Part shown: positions 1 through 8,949 of the stretch, one piece after another
Position numbering within the stretch: position 1 is the stretch's first letter
Layout: each line of letters opens with the position of its first letter
The notes under the pieces: generated by a model
Told to the model about the DNA's origin: nothing
Seen by the model: only the letters and a program-made list of their open reading frames with translations
The model's database searches: none
Position numbers and translations under genes: made by a program
Origin: Paenibacillus sp. 1011MAR3C5
Lineage (GTDB): Bacteria; Bacillota; Bacilli; Paenibacillales; Paenibacillaceae
NCBI RefSeq assembly: GCF_003591485.1
Contig: NZ_QZCF01000001.1
Coordinates: 1 to 64,000 of the forward strand
Direction of reading: 5' to 3'
DNA: 64,000 nt

Positions 1-918
<918 letters not shown>

Positions 919-1005
919 AAATGATGCGATTCCATCAATAGATTCGCCCTAACTATTCTCAATTATTGACATAAAATAATGTACTGGAGAAGGGGGGTGA
1001 AAACT

Positions 1006-1290
1006 ATGCCGATTACTAAACCATTTATGGCTGCAAGAAGATTTACTACCACAGTAGGAGCCGGAACAGGTACTGGCGCAACGTATAACATTCTTGCTAC
1101 AGCTACCACCAATGACGCCGGTACTGCTGCAACCGCCTTTCCAACTGCCCCTGCATATTACAATCTGTTCATTAATGCACAGATCCAAACAGCTGACACT
1201 TCAACTGTCACCACTACTGCAATCACCATTCCAGATGGTGATACTCTCGATCCTGCGACTCCAATTGTAATTGAATTTGTTGTAAACTAA
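1006..1290 (+). CDS. Small stand-alone DUF4183 protein
   Basis: A 94-residue protein. The start at 1006 (MPITKPFMAARR) is chosen because a strong ribosome site, ggagaagggggg, lies just before it; an upstream in-frame ATG at 979 lies before that site. The middle is rich in Thr, Ala and Gly, and the C-terminal half carries the DUF4183 signature YYNLFINAQIQ followed by PATPIVIEFVVN, matching the end of the preceding collagen-like protein. It has no signal peptide or membrane segment. A spore-surface role is inferred from this pairing. A hairpin terminator follows directly. Confidence 0.8.
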   Translation: MPITKPFMAARRFTTTVGAGTGTGATYNILATATTNDAGTAATAFPTAPAYYNLFINAQIQTADTSTVTTTAITIPDGDTLDPATPIVIEFVVN

Positions 1291-1302
1291 TTTAATGATG
1301 GA

Positions 1303-1345
1303 AATACCGATAATCCTCAGTTCCCGGATTGTCGGTATTCTTCTT
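1303..1345 (+). terminator. Rho-independent terminator after the DUF4183 gene
   Basis: The arms aataccgataatcc and ggattgtcggtatt form a 13-14-bp stem with one mismatch around a 9-base loop, followed by the pyrimidine run cttctt. It sits 12 bases after the DUF4183 stop codon. Confidence 0.7.
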
Positions 1346-1494
1346 GAACTTGCCGTTACTGGTTTATAAGAAGGTAGCAGTGACGAAATGCTATAGACCG
1401 GAAATATGACCACTGCGGCGTACTTAGGTGACCGGGAACTGAAACGTAAATCCTTGACCATTGGAGTGGAGGCAGCGTGAAGCAAGCTAATAAG
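1341..1494. other. Short intergenic stretch without recognised content
   Basis: This lies between two convergent terminators. I see no convincing reading frame, riboswitch or repeat in it. Confidence 0.5.
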
Positions 1495-1526
1495 CGCAGC
1501 CGCGTTCCGTCTGGACCGCGGCTGCG
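1487..1526 (-). terminator. Hairpin terminator of the DUF2515 gene
   Basis: The arms cgcagccgcg and cgcggctgcg are a perfect 10-bp inverted repeat just after the DUF2515 stop on the minus strand, followed by the weak T-rich stretch cttatta. The GC-rich stem makes it a likely though not ideal terminator. Confidence 0.6.
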
Positions 1527-1532
1527 TATGGT

Positions 1533-2924
1533 TCATGGCGTCGGCAATGCCCCATCCTTGCCGTTCCCGTCATCGGATATGGGCTTCTCGCCCCGCTGAA
1601 CCGCCAGAACAGCAAGCTCCAGCTTGCTCAGCATCAGCCCGTATTCATTCGTGAGCTCGAAGTTGCGGGGCAGCGGAAGCTCGCGGAAGTAAGGAAGGAC
1701 CTCCTCCATGCTTTGGAACCAGTCCCCCTGCTCCGCCGGCTCGAGGGGATGATCCTTCCAAGCCGCTTGCAGCGAAGGACTATAGATGCGCGAAGCGCCT
1801 TTCTTCAGCCGCCCGCCCAGCAGCTTCTCCTCATAGACGCGGCGAGGCGGCTCATGCCGCACATCCTCATACAACGAGGCGGCATAGTCGCTGCGCGAGC
1901 CGGAATGCTTCACTGCAGCCGCAAAGCATCGCGCCCCGTCGAAGACGCGGGGAACGCCGAAGAGCATCGCATAGAGGCGCTTCCCGAATTCAATCCGCTC
2001 ATGAATATCGCGGAAGTCCTCCAGAATGAGTCCCGCAAGCTGGAGTCCGTCGCCATCCCCTCCATCGCAAGCCTCCTTCCCGCCGCCACTCCCGTAAGGG
2101 AAGAGTACGCCGTTCAGCTGCAGCAGCGACTGAAGGCCGAAGAACAACGTATGAAGCACTCGCTTCTCATAATAGTCGTTCCGTACGACGCGGCTCTCGA
2201 TATAATGCTGTTCATTCACAATAAGAGCTGTTGTCAGCAAAGCAGAATCCTTTTCGCGCCAGAACAGCTTCCACACCGGAAGCATAAATTTCGATACGCC
2301 GAAGGCTGGCAGCAGATGGAACAGGCTGCGTCCCAAGACCCGGCTCCACTGATACAGAAGGAGCTGCGGATATGCATCCTGGAAGATGAGCGCGTTCGCG
2401 CGCTCCAGAAAGAGAAAGACGTCGCGCCGCTGCTCTTCCGTAAGCAGTCGAGGCAGCCATTCCCCTTGAAGGTCGGTCATATTCCATCCGCCGTTGCGGG
2501 ATACGAGATGGGCCAGCAGCGCCCAGTGCAGCTCCGGGGTACGGAAGTACATATTGCGGTAGGCCTCCGTCCTCGTTACGTTGTTGCGGTTCGCCTCTGC
2601 CGTCTCCATCCGAATCCGCTCAATGAGCATCTGCTCATCGGCCGTCCAAGAAGTGCCATCAGCAGCGCCATGCCCTTTCTCCCCACTGGCAAGCCCCGAT
2701 GCAAGCTGCTTCGTCCATGCTTCCTTCAGCCGGGCGACGGCAGCGGGCGATAGCGTCAGCGGCACCGCCGCTTCCAGCATGTCGCTGGATGCGCTCATCG
2801 CCTTCCACTTCCCCGTCGCATATGCCAGCGCTTCGCCGGGCAACGCCAGCAGATGCCCGAGCCAGCCGCCGAGACCCGCCCGCTCATCCCGGTCCTCGCT
2901 TCCGCGCTTCTTCTCCTCCTCCAT
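1533..2924 (-). CDS. DUF2515 family protein (YppC-like)
   Basis: A 463-residue protein of unknown function. The family is recognised from the conserved stretch around residues 100-170 with NVTRTEAYRNMYFRTPE, HWALLAHLVSRNGGWN and MTDLQGEWL, as in Bacillus YppC. No signal peptide or clear membrane helix is seen. The start at 2924 (MEEEKKRG) follows aaggaggacagtgg at ideal spacing; a longer in-frame start at 2960 is less likely. It stands alone, pointing away from the SRAP gene, and has its own terminator at 1487-1526. Family assignment is from memory of the motif; no enzymatic residues are known. Confidence 0.8.
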   Translation of the reverse strand: MEEEKKRGSEDRDERAGLGGWLGHLLALPGEALAYATGKWKAMSASSDMLEAAVPLTLSPAAVARLKEAWTKQLASGLASGEKGHGAADGTSWTADEQMLIERIRMETAEANRNNVTRTEAYRNMYFRTPELHWALLAHLVSRNGGWNMTDLQGEWLPRLLTEEQRRDVFLFLERANALIFQDAYPQLLLYQWSRVLGRSLFHLLPAFGVSKFMLPVWKLFWREKDSALLTTALIVNEQHYIESRVVRNDYYEKRVLHTLFFGLQSLLQLNGVLFPYGSGGGKEACDGGDGDGLQLAGLILEDFRDIHERIEFGKRLYAMLFGVPRVFDGARCFAAAVKHSGSRSDYAASLYEDVRHEPPRRVYEEKLLGGRLKKGASRIYSPSLQAAWKDHPLEPAEQGDWFQSMEEVLPYFRELPLPRNFELTNEYGLMLSKLELAVLAVQRGEKPISDDGNGKDGALPTP

Positions 2925-3103
2925 CCACTGTCCTCCTTCCAAAAAAACCGCTCTTACCATTATCCGCGAATGAATGGCTCGTCATACCGAGCGGAATACA
3001 TATACCGTACCGTATGCGCGAGAGCGACGGCTTGCTTCTCGCAAGCCCGGAATGAGAAAGTTATAATATAGGGGACAAGTTCCGATTTAAGGAGGAGACA
3101 GGC

Positions 3104-3799
3104 ATGTGCGGTCGCTACACGGTAACCATTACGCTGGAGGAATTAATGGTAAGATACATGATCGAGGAGACGAACGTCCCATTCCATCGGCCGCAATACA
3201 ATGTCGCCCCTGGCCAGCACGTGCTGGCGGTCATTAGCGACGGCAGCCGCAACCGGCTGGGCGAGCTGAAGTGGGGGTTCGTCCCGTCTTGGGCGGACGA
3301 TCCGAAAGTGGGCTACACGATGATCAATGCGCGTGCCGAGACAGCCGCTACGAAGCCGGCGTTCAAGAGCGCTTTTCAGAAAAAAAGATGCCTCCTCCCC
3401 GCAGACAGCTTCTACGAATGGCAAACGACAATACGCGGCAAGCAGCCCATGCGCATCAGGCTCAAAACCGGATCCCTATTCAGCCTAGCCGGCTTGTACG
3501 AGACATGGACATCGCCAGAGGGCGAGCGGATCAGCACCTGTACCATTCTGACCACCACGCCGAATGAAATTGTTGCGCCTATTCACGACCGGATGCCCGT
3601 CATTCTGTCTCCTGAGCAGGAAGCAATCTGGCTGGATCGCGAGCAGCAGAACATCAATCTGCTCTCCTCGCTCCTGAAGCCCTATCCTTCAGACCAGCTT
3701 GAAGCTTACCCCGTCAGCCCCGCTGTGGGCAACGTACGCAACGACGAACCATCGCTGATCGAACAGCAGGAGCCTGGCAGACAGCTGGAGCTATGGTAA
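3104..3799 (+). CDS. SOS response-associated peptidase, SRAP family (YedK/HMCES type)
   Basis: A 231-residue protein of normal family length. It begins MCGRYTVT, and after removal of Met the Cys2 is the residue that bonds covalently to abasic sites in single-stranded DNA. Other family motifs are present: INARAET near residue 76, FYEWQ near residue 105 and HDRMPVIL near residue 162, supplying the conserved Asn, Glu and His. The enzyme shields abasic sites as a protein-DNA crosslink and can release itself. Ribosome site aaggaggagacaggc precedes the ATG, and a TATAAT box lies at 3061-3066. I did not find a LexA box, so SOS control is not shown. Confidence 0.92.
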   Translation: MCGRYTVTITLEELMVRYMIEETNVPFHRPQYNVAPGQHVLAVISDGSRNRLGELKWGFVPSWADDPKVGYTMINARAETAATKPAFKSAFQKKRCLLPADSFYEWQTTIRGKQPMRIRLKTGSLFSLAGLYETWTSPEGERISTCTILTTTPNEIVAPIHDRMPVILSPEQEAIWLDREQQNINLLSSLLKPYPSDQLEAYPVSPAVGNVRNDEPSLIEQQEPGRQLELW

Positions 3800-3844
3800 T
3801 AAATACAAGCCGGAGCGCATGACCAATCATCGCCCCGGCTTGCT

Positions 3845-4015
3845 CTATTTCATGCTACTTTCAACATCATGTAACTCCCCTGCCAAGCTGCTTAAAGTCT
3901 TGACTCTCTCATGCGGATCTTGATTATCAAATAATAGCTGCTCCATAAACTCCCATATATCCTCCAGCTGACGTCTAATCCCTGCCACTGGCACTGTCAT
4001 TAGCAAATATTTCAA
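3845..4015 (-). CDS. Possible 56-residue small protein behind the MerR remnant
   Basis: A short open frame from a TTG at 4013-4015, which overlaps the MerR remnant stop codon, to TAG at 3845-3847. An ATG at 3998-4000 is an alternative start. A purine-rich ggatggggg lies just before the TTG. The product is acidic and helix-prone (RRQLEDIWEFMEQLLF, then LAGELHDVESSMK) with no known domain. Coding-like composition and position behind the regulator support it, but without conservation data it may be chance. Confidence 0.35.
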   Translation of the reverse strand: MKYLLMTVPVAGIRRQLEDIWEFMEQLLFDNQDPHERVKTLSSLAGELHDVESSMK

Positions 4016-4365
4016 TTTTTACCCCCATCCCATTCATCCTTCCCCAAGCACTTTTGAATAACCGGACACTGCTCTTTGAAATGAGGCAGCTTTGGCAAAG
4101 GAAAATCAGTGACGGATTCCAATAAAGCTTTGAATTGCTGCAATTGAATGATTCGATCTTCAATTTCTTGAATTTTCGACAATGCAAAGCGATACATGTC
4201 CTCTGTCGAGATAAAATCGTCATTCTTATAAAGGGATAACACTTGTTTAATCTCTTCAAGCGTGAACCCAATTTCCTGCGCTCTTTCAATAAATTGGATG
4301 TCCTCCACTGCTGCATGTGTAAACATCCGGTAACCGTTCTTGCTGCGCGGCGGCTTCGAGAATTC
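4012..4365 (-). pseudogene. MerR family regulator lacking its N-terminal DNA-binding domain
   Basis: The reading frame from RSKNGYRMF onward is a good MerR-type regulator: GFTLEEIKQVLSLY, then a dimerisation helix KIQEIEDRIIQLQQF, and a metal- or ligand-binding tail CPVIQKC. The first roughly 35-40 residues that form the winged helix-turn-helix (usually ending YYEEIGLL) are missing. Instead, the frame runs within about 35 bases into a complete MerR-type promoter-operator (4369-4400). No ribosome site precedes the only nearby ATG (4324-4326). The simplest reading is an internal deletion joining promoter to codon ~35, leaving a non-functional gene. Confidence 0.72.
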
Positions 4366-4368
4366 GTT

Positions 4369-4400
4369 ATGATAAACGCTGTACCTTGATACAAGGTCAA
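4369..4400 (-). promoter_or_regulatory. MerR-type promoter with central dyad operator
   Basis: On the minus strand, -35 ttgacc and -10 tatcat are separated by 20 bases, the stretched spacing typical of MerR-controlled promoters. The perfect dyad ACCTTG-TAT-CAAGGT (4383-4397) lies mostly in the spacer and overlaps the -35 box. It is the expected self-promoter of the adjacent truncated regulator. Confidence 0.7.
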
Positions 4401-4534
4401 CAACGATTTTATTAAACTAGATCGCTACGTGTGATCAAACCATTTGGCAGAGCATCAAGCCTTGTTTCAGTCGCGGCACTTGGCAATGATCTGCCCTCTT
4501 TAGGCCGATTGCTCAATCGACTTGATCATTGGAA

Positions 4535-4573
4535 CAAAAAAATGCAGCTCGTATCCTTCAGGATGCGGGCTGC
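4535..4573 (-). terminator. Terminator of the CBS-domain gene
   Basis: Minus-strand arms gcagcccgcatcc and ggatacgagctgc around tgaa form a 13-bp stem with two mismatches, followed by atttttttg. It lies 20 bases after the CBS gene stop. Confidence 0.85.
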
Positions 4574-4592
4574 TTCTGCTTTGTTATACTGA

Positions 4593-4997
4593 TCAATCGG
4601 TAATGGTACTCGTATAATATTCAATAATGTCTTTCCGGCGAATAATCCCGATAAAAACCTGTTGCTCGTCGATCACAGGAACAAAGTTCTGATCAGCAGC
4701 CAGCTCCAGCATGTCCTCGAAATCTGCTTCAATCGACACACATTCATTGTGCGTCCGGCATTTGATCTCATGAACCTTAATGCTGTCGAGATTATGAAAT
4801 CCGAGACCTTCCGTATACTTCATTTTCCACAACAAGTCGCCTTCGGAAAGCGTGAACACGTACTTCCCATCCCTATCGATCACAGGAATAGCTGTATACT
4901 GCGTCTTTTCTAATATTTCAAGGGCCGTCTGCAGGTGGTCGGAAGAATGAATATAGGCCACTTTGTTTTTGGGAAATAAAAAATCGGATATTTGCAT
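4593..4997 (-). CDS. CBS-domain pair protein (DarB/CbpB-like)
   Basis: A 134-residue cytosolic protein made of two CBS domains (about residues 10-60 and 70-130), a module that binds adenine nucleotides. Visible repeats of the fold are YTAIPVIDRDGKYVFTLSE and NFVPVIDEQQVFIGIIRRKD. Stand-alone CBS pairs of this size include the Bacillus cyclic-di-AMP sensor DarB (YkuL), but ligand specificity cannot be read from sequence. The start at 4997 is chosen for the site agaagggagcag before it rather than the in-frame ATG at 5030. It is monocistronic with a strong terminator. Confidence 0.82.
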   Translation of the reverse strand: MQISDFLFPKNKVAYIHSSDHLQTALEILEKTQYTAIPVIDRDGKYVFTLSEGDLLWKMKYTEGLGFHNLDSIKVHEIKCRTHNECVSIEADFEDMLELAADQNFVPVIDEQQVFIGIIRRKDIIEYYTSTITD

Positions 4998-5197
4998 CGA
5001 ACGCTGCTCCCTTCTGCCGAATCCCAACATCTTGAGTGTCGAAAGATAGATGTGTATGTATCTAGTTTAGCATACCCCGGCAGTCAATAAAAACCCTGTG
5101 CGGGAAATAAGCTAATCATCATACAAGTGACTTACAAACCCTAAACCTGGCCGGCCACCAAAGAGACGGAATGCATGATGAATTTCATCCTGCGAAG

Positions 5198-6427
5198 TTA
5201 TCCACAGACATTATCTGTTTCTTTCATTTTCAAAAAGGAATCATAAGCCCATAGCAGCAGAGCAAGTCCGCTAACCGCTGCACCTAACCAGCAGACTCCC
5301 CTCCACCCTGCCCAGGCGTATACCCCGGTTGAAGCGATCGAGCCTGCTGCGCTGCCAATGGAATAGAAGATCATATAGGCCGCAGTTAATCGGCTTTGCG
5401 CCTCGGGACGAGCCCTGTAGATTAAGCTTTGATTCGTCACATGTACCGCTTGTACCGCCAGATCAAGCAGGATGACCCCTATTACAAGAAAACCGATAGA
5501 GCGGTATAGGAGCCCGATTGGCACCCAAGCGATTAACAGGATCGCCAACGAGATGCCGCTGACCCGTCGGGCATACCCGAGGTCTGCCAATCTGCCAGAG
5601 AAGGAGGCTGCGAGCGCCCCCGCTGCACCGGCCAGCCCAAAAGCGCCAATCGCGGTATGAGACAGAGACAATGGCGCGCTGCTCAATGGCAGCACCATAG
5701 CCGTCCACAATATACTGAAGGCCGCAAAAATGAGCATAGCCAATAGAGCGCGAATTCGCAGAATCGGCAGATCGCGGTACAGTTGAAATACGGATAGAAC
5801 AATGCGGACATAACCGATCCCAGTACGTTTTGATTCTTGTTTTGGCAATAGCAGATACAGCGCTATACTGCCCAGCAAGGTAAGACTAGCCGAAAACAGA
5901 TAGACGGAGCGCCACCCCAGCCAGTCGTTCAACGTACCTGCAACCGTTCGCGCCAGCAAGATACCGATAACAATACCGCTAGTGACTAGCCCGACGGTAC
6001 GCCCCCGATCCGATGGAGCGCTGAATGCGGCAGCGGCGGCCACCATCGTCTGAGCGACTACAGCCAGCAAACCGACGATTGCGATTCCCGTGAACAGAAC
6101 GGGAACGGATGACGATACGGCTACCGTCAATAAAGCTACAACAGATAATAGCATCTGGATCGCAATGAGCTTGCGTCGATTGAGCAGATCCCCCATTGGA
6201 ACCAATAATAATAAGCCTGCCGCATAAAAAATTTGGGTGACCGTTACCACGATGCCGATCGAGGCTGGCGCAATCTGAAAATCATGCGCGATAGAATCAA
6301 GCAGCGGATGCGCATAATAAACATTAGCGACAGAAAGTCCGCTGCATACGGCCAATAAGAGAATAACGGGACGAGCCAATCCACCCTGAGTTGATGGGAC
6401 ACCCTGGACTTGATGAGAAGCATTCAT
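5198..6427 (-). CDS. MFS transporter, drug-efflux type
   Basis: A 409-residue membrane protein with about 12 hydrophobic segments, the normal size for major facilitator exporters. The loop after the second helix has the MFS motif A variant GDLLNRRK, and VTQIFYAAGLLLLVPMG and NDWLGWRSVYLFSA are typical of the DHA1 drug-efflux group (YfiS/YtbD-like). It is divergent from a TetR regulator, and a perfect dyad overlaps its promoter, so it is very likely repressed by that regulator and induced by the exported compound. Start 6427 follows aaaggtg; a GTG at 6439 is an alternative. Confidence 0.85.
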   Translation of the reverse strand: MNASHQVQGVPSTQGGLARPVILLLAVCSGLSVANVYYAHPLLDSIAHDFQIAPASIGIVVTVTQIFYAAGLLLLVPMGDLLNRRKLIAIQMLLSVVALLTVAVSSSVPVLFTGIAIVGLLAVVAQTMVAAAAAFSAPSDRGRTVGLVTSGIVIGILLARTVAGTLNDWLGWRSVYLFSASLTLLGSIALYLLLPKQESKRTGIGYVRIVLSVFQLYRDLPILRIRALLAMLIFAAFSILWTAMVLPLSSAPLSLSHTAIGAFGLAGAAGALAASFSGRLADLGYARRVSGISLAILLIAWVPIGLLYRSIGFLVIGVILLDLAVQAVHVTNQSLIYRARPEAQSRLTAAYMIFYSIGSAAGSIASTGVYAWAGWRGVCWLGAAVSGLALLLWAYDSFLKMKETDNVCG

Positions 6428-6467
6428 ACGGACTAACACCTTTCAAAGGAGAGTAGGCATTTCTTTT

Positions 6468-6488
6468 TGTACCAATCGGTACATTATA
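6468..6488 (-). promoter_or_regulatory. TetR-type operator abutting the MFS promoter
   Basis: The dyad TGTACC-AATC-GGTACA (6468-6483, 6-bp perfect arms) lies directly after a minus-strand TATAAT box (6483-6488), where a bound repressor would cover the MFS transcription start. The divergent TetR gene is the obvious repressor. No second copy was seen near the TetR start. Confidence 0.75.
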
Positions 6489-6694
6489 TGATGTAGATTA
6501 CGTCATCATTTAAGGCTATGTCAATAGGAATAACGTGAGCTTTGAAGATGAAACTGAACCAGCATACTGCCTATACCCCTATACTATTGGTCTCACACCC
6601 GTGATCACACGATCTATCGTTCATACAAACTTGACAGTTTGGTCGTCTGGATTTACGCTATAATCATACTGATTGATACAAAAAGGTGATTCTA

Positions 6695-7288
6695 ATGGTG
6701 AGACAACGTGAATTTGATACAGAGAAGGCGCTCGATGCAGCGATGCATATTTTCTGGGAAAAGGGATTTGAAGCGTCCTCGCTCCGTGATTTGACTAGCG
6801 GGATGGGGATTCAGAGGCCTAGCCTATATGGTGCTTTTGGGGATAAGCAGGAGCTGTTCGAAGCGGCGTTGCGCCGGTACAACACGTGGCATGCCTCCCG
6901 GGTGAGGTCGCGGCTTCATGGCGGTACTTCCGTTAAGACCGCATTCCGGGAGTTATTCGAGCAAATTGGAATAGAGGAGAATAGGAAGTCCGATATTCAT
7001 CGGGGCTGCTTTTGCATCAATACGATGGTCGAGCTTGCTCCGCATGATTCCAAATTTGCCGTTCTAACGCGCGAGCATCAAATGTATTTGGCCGCCATAT
7101 TCAAGGAAGCCATCGAATACGGGCAGCAAAGGGGGGAGCTATCAGGCGAGCTTCATGCCGAGGCACTGGCGCAATCTCTGGTTGTATCCATGATCGGTCT
7201 GACGGTCATGGTCAAGTCAAAGCCGGATGATGCGTTCATTAAGCAAAGCATAGATATGACCTTATCCTTATTGGATGGAGGAAAGTAA
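6695..7288 (+). CDS. TetR/AcrR family transcriptional repressor
   Basis: A 197-residue regulator. Residues 5-50 form the TetR helix-turn-helix domain: DAAMHIFWEKGFEASSLRDL then MGIQRPSLYGAFGDKQELF. The C-terminal half is a ligand-binding helical domain of the type seen in YsiA/ComR-like repressors. The ATG at 6695 follows aaaaggtgattct; a GTG at 6686 is part of that site. It is divergent from the MFS exporter with the dyad at 6468-6483 between them, so its job is probably repression of that exporter. The ligand is unknown. Confidence 0.9.
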   Translation: MVRQREFDTEKALDAAMHIFWEKGFEASSLRDLTSGMGIQRPSLYGAFGDKQELFEAALRRYNTWHASRVRSRLHGGTSVKTAFRELFEQIGIEENRKSDIHRGCFCINTMVELAPHDSKFAVLTREHQMYLAAIFKEAIEYGQQRGELSGELHAEALAQSLVVSMIGLTVMVKSKPDDAFIKQSIDMTLSLLDGGK

Positions 7289-7308
7289 AACGCGGTTATT
7301 TGTCACAC

Positions 7309-7347
7309 GCCAAAAAGCCGTTCTTCGATCTCGCTATCGAAGAACGG
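7309..7347 (-). terminator. Bidirectional hairpin terminator between TetR and the gene at 7364-7606
   Basis: Perfect 12-bp arms ccgttcttcgat and atcgaagaacgg enclose a 6-base loop. On the minus strand the stem is followed by ctttttggc, a good U tract for the gene ending at 7364; on the plus strand it can also end TetR transcription. Confidence 0.8.
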
Positions 7348-7363
7348 TCGTTTGGCAGCGCGA

Positions 7364-7606
7364 TTAAGTATAACTTGGCTTATAGATCCGATCCGTATCC
7401 ATATCCAAGACGATGTCCGGCTTTAGCTCTGCAGTGTCTTCCATTCCGGTCATATTGCAGACTTCGCAAAACAGTCTAGCCAGCTCATGAACCGAAGCAG
7501 CATCGCTGCGGAACCGATTGTACAGACCCGATAGTTCCGCTAACGAACCGTCACCATCGGTTGTCAGATAAGTTTGGCCATAATACCCATCAATCTCGAT
7601 AATCAG
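7364..7606 (-). CDS. Unrecognised ~80-residue protein with no canonical start codon
   Basis: This frame, directly behind the DUF3841 gene, has strong coding character: IEIDGYYGQTYLTTDGDG, SLAELSGLYNRFRSD, VHELARLFCEV and PDIVLDMDTDRIYKP. It ends at TAA (7364-7366) before a good terminator. A ribosome site aggag lies at 7617-7621, but no ATG, GTG or TTG is in frame near it; the only candidates are CTG (7604-7606) or ATT (7601-7603). Either a rare start is used or a small indel has removed the start. The product is acidic and not assigned to a family. Confidence 0.6.
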   Translation of the reverse strand: MIIEIDGYYGQTYLTTDGDGSLAELSGLYNRFRSDAASVHELARLFCEVCNMTGMEDTAELKPDIVLDMDTDRIYKPSYT

Positions 7607-7645
7607 AAGAAAGCAACTCCTATTATCTGCTCAGAGCTAAGCGGG

Positions 7646-8077
7646 TTATCTCGCGGTAAACGCTGTCAGCAGCTTTATTTTCTCCATGCGGATCATTCCG
7701 GCAACGGCCTGGAGATCCTCTTTGCCGCTCCAGTATTCATACCGACGCAGCTCGACATAATCGAAGATTCTCTCCCATACGATATGCCAAGCCTGAAAAT
7801 CAGAAATCAGTACTTCGTCCTCATCAAGCTGGACCTCCAGCAATACGCCTCTTTCACCCTTAGGCAATTTTCCATTGCATCGCAGATCAGGGCGCTTCGT
7901 CCATAACCATACCGGAAATCCGCCTTCATAGCGCGGAATCCGCTTTTTCATTTGACCCATCATCCATCCATAACTTTGCATGCAATCCGGCCATACACAT
8001 TCAGGATTCCCCTTCAGAAATCCATTAGCTTGTGCTTGATTCCAACCCTCCACGGTTTGAATGGTCCAACATTTCAT
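7646..8077 (-). CDS. DUF3841 family protein
   Basis: A 143-residue cytosolic protein. The start MKCWTIQTVEGW and internal YGWMMGQMKKRIP, FPVWLWTKRPDLR and GERGVLLEVQLDEDEVL fit the DUF3841 family, which is of unknown function and found in many Firmicutes. The site gagggg precedes the ATG. The downstream gene at 7364-7606 starts 39 bases after its stop and has its own ribosome site, so the two probably form an operon ending at 7309-7347. Confidence 0.78.
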   Translation of the reverse strand: MKCWTIQTVEGWNQAQANGFLKGNPECVWPDCMQSYGWMMGQMKKRIPRYEGGFPVWLWTKRPDLRCNGKLPKGERGVLLEVQLDEDEVLISDFQAWHIVWERIFDYVELRRYEYWSGKEDLQAVAGMIRMEKIKLLTAFTAR

Positions 8078-8114
8078 GATGGCCTATGCCCCTCAATCTT
8101 TCCGAACATCTCTT

Positions 8115-8897
8115 TTATAATACCGCCGACGCACCGCCGTCAATATTAACAGCCGTACCCGTCACATAGGACGCCGCTCCCGAGACGAGGAACGTGATTA
8201 CTTTTGCGGCTTCCTGCGTCTGCCCAATTCGACCTAGCGGAATGTCATGGCGAGGGTCAGCCGCGAACTCATCCCATGTAAGATCCGGCGCCGAAGACTT
8301 CCACTTCTTCTCGATCTGATCGCTGCGGATCAGTCCAATACATACGGCGTTGACGCGGATATTGTCCGCTGCCAGATCCTTGCTCATCGCTTTCGTCAGA
8401 GCTAGTCCGGCTGCACGGCTGACAGAGGTCGGCAAAGATGATGCGGACGGCGCCTTTCCTTTGATCGCCGTCACATTCAGAATCGCCCCGCCTCCCTGGC
8501 GGCGCATATAGGGTATGGCGGCTTTCGCACTATTGACCGGACCAAGCAGCTTCAGATCTAGATCCGTGTCCCAGCTCTCCGAGTCCACTTCTTCGAACGG
8601 CTTCGCTGCGGACGTGCCTGCGTTATTGACCAGAATGTCGATAGCGCCAAAATGCTCAGCCGTACGCTCCACAGCTGCCCGCGCTTCCGCCTCTACGGAG
8701 ATGTCCGCCGAGATAACCAGCGTCTTGGCTCCTGTCGCTTCTTTAATCCGCTCAGCCGCAGCTTGCAGCGACTCCAGATTACGCGCCACGATAGCAACCT
8801 TCGCGCCTTCCGCTGCCAGCGTCAGCGCCGTCTCCAGCCCGATGCCTTTGCTGCCGCCCGTTATTATCGCCACTTTATCCTTTAATCCGAGATCCAT
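8115..8897 (-). CDS. Short-chain dehydrogenase/reductase (SDR) family oxidoreductase
   Basis: A 260-residue classical SDR. It has the NAD(P)-binding TGGSKGIG near residue 12, the NNAG motif (LVNNAGTSAA) near residue 90, and ends TGTAVNIDGGASAVL typical of FabG-like enzymes. In place of the usual catalytic YxxxK it shows a segment around SASSLPTSVSRAAGLALTKA, where Ser-Val-Ser replaces the expected Tyr region; Lys is not in the expected place, so catalysis may be altered. Start 8897 follows taaggag at good spacing. Substrate unknown. Confidence 0.85.
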   Translation of the reverse strand: MDLGLKDKVAIITGGSKGIGLETALTLAAEGAKVAIVARNLESLQAAAERIKEATGAKTLVISADISVEAEARAAVERTAEHFGAIDILVNNAGTSAAKPFEEVDSESWDTDLDLKLLGPVNSAKAAIPYMRRQGGGAILNVTAIKGKAPSASSLPTSVSRAAGLALTKAMSKDLAADNIRVNAVCIGLIRSDQIEKKWKSSAPDLTWDEFAADPRHDIPLGRIGQTQEAAKVITFLVSGAASYVTGTAVNIDGGASAVL

Positions 8898-8949
8898 AAC
8901 CACAACTCCTTATCCAACTCAAAAGTAGGTATGCCACCCTAATCATATC

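Noticed and set aside
1713..2753. 346-residue plus-strand frame opposite DUF2515
   Set aside because: Antisense shadow; the minus strand has family motifs, a good ribosome site and a terminator.
3975..4403. 142-residue minus frame over the MerR remnant
   Set aside because: Another frame of the same DNA with no HTH or family signs; the MerR-type frame is at 4012-4365.
4404..4534. Gene remnant between the MerR promoter and the CBS terminator
   Set aside because: A 37-codon open stretch exists on the minus strand but has no start and no recognised family.
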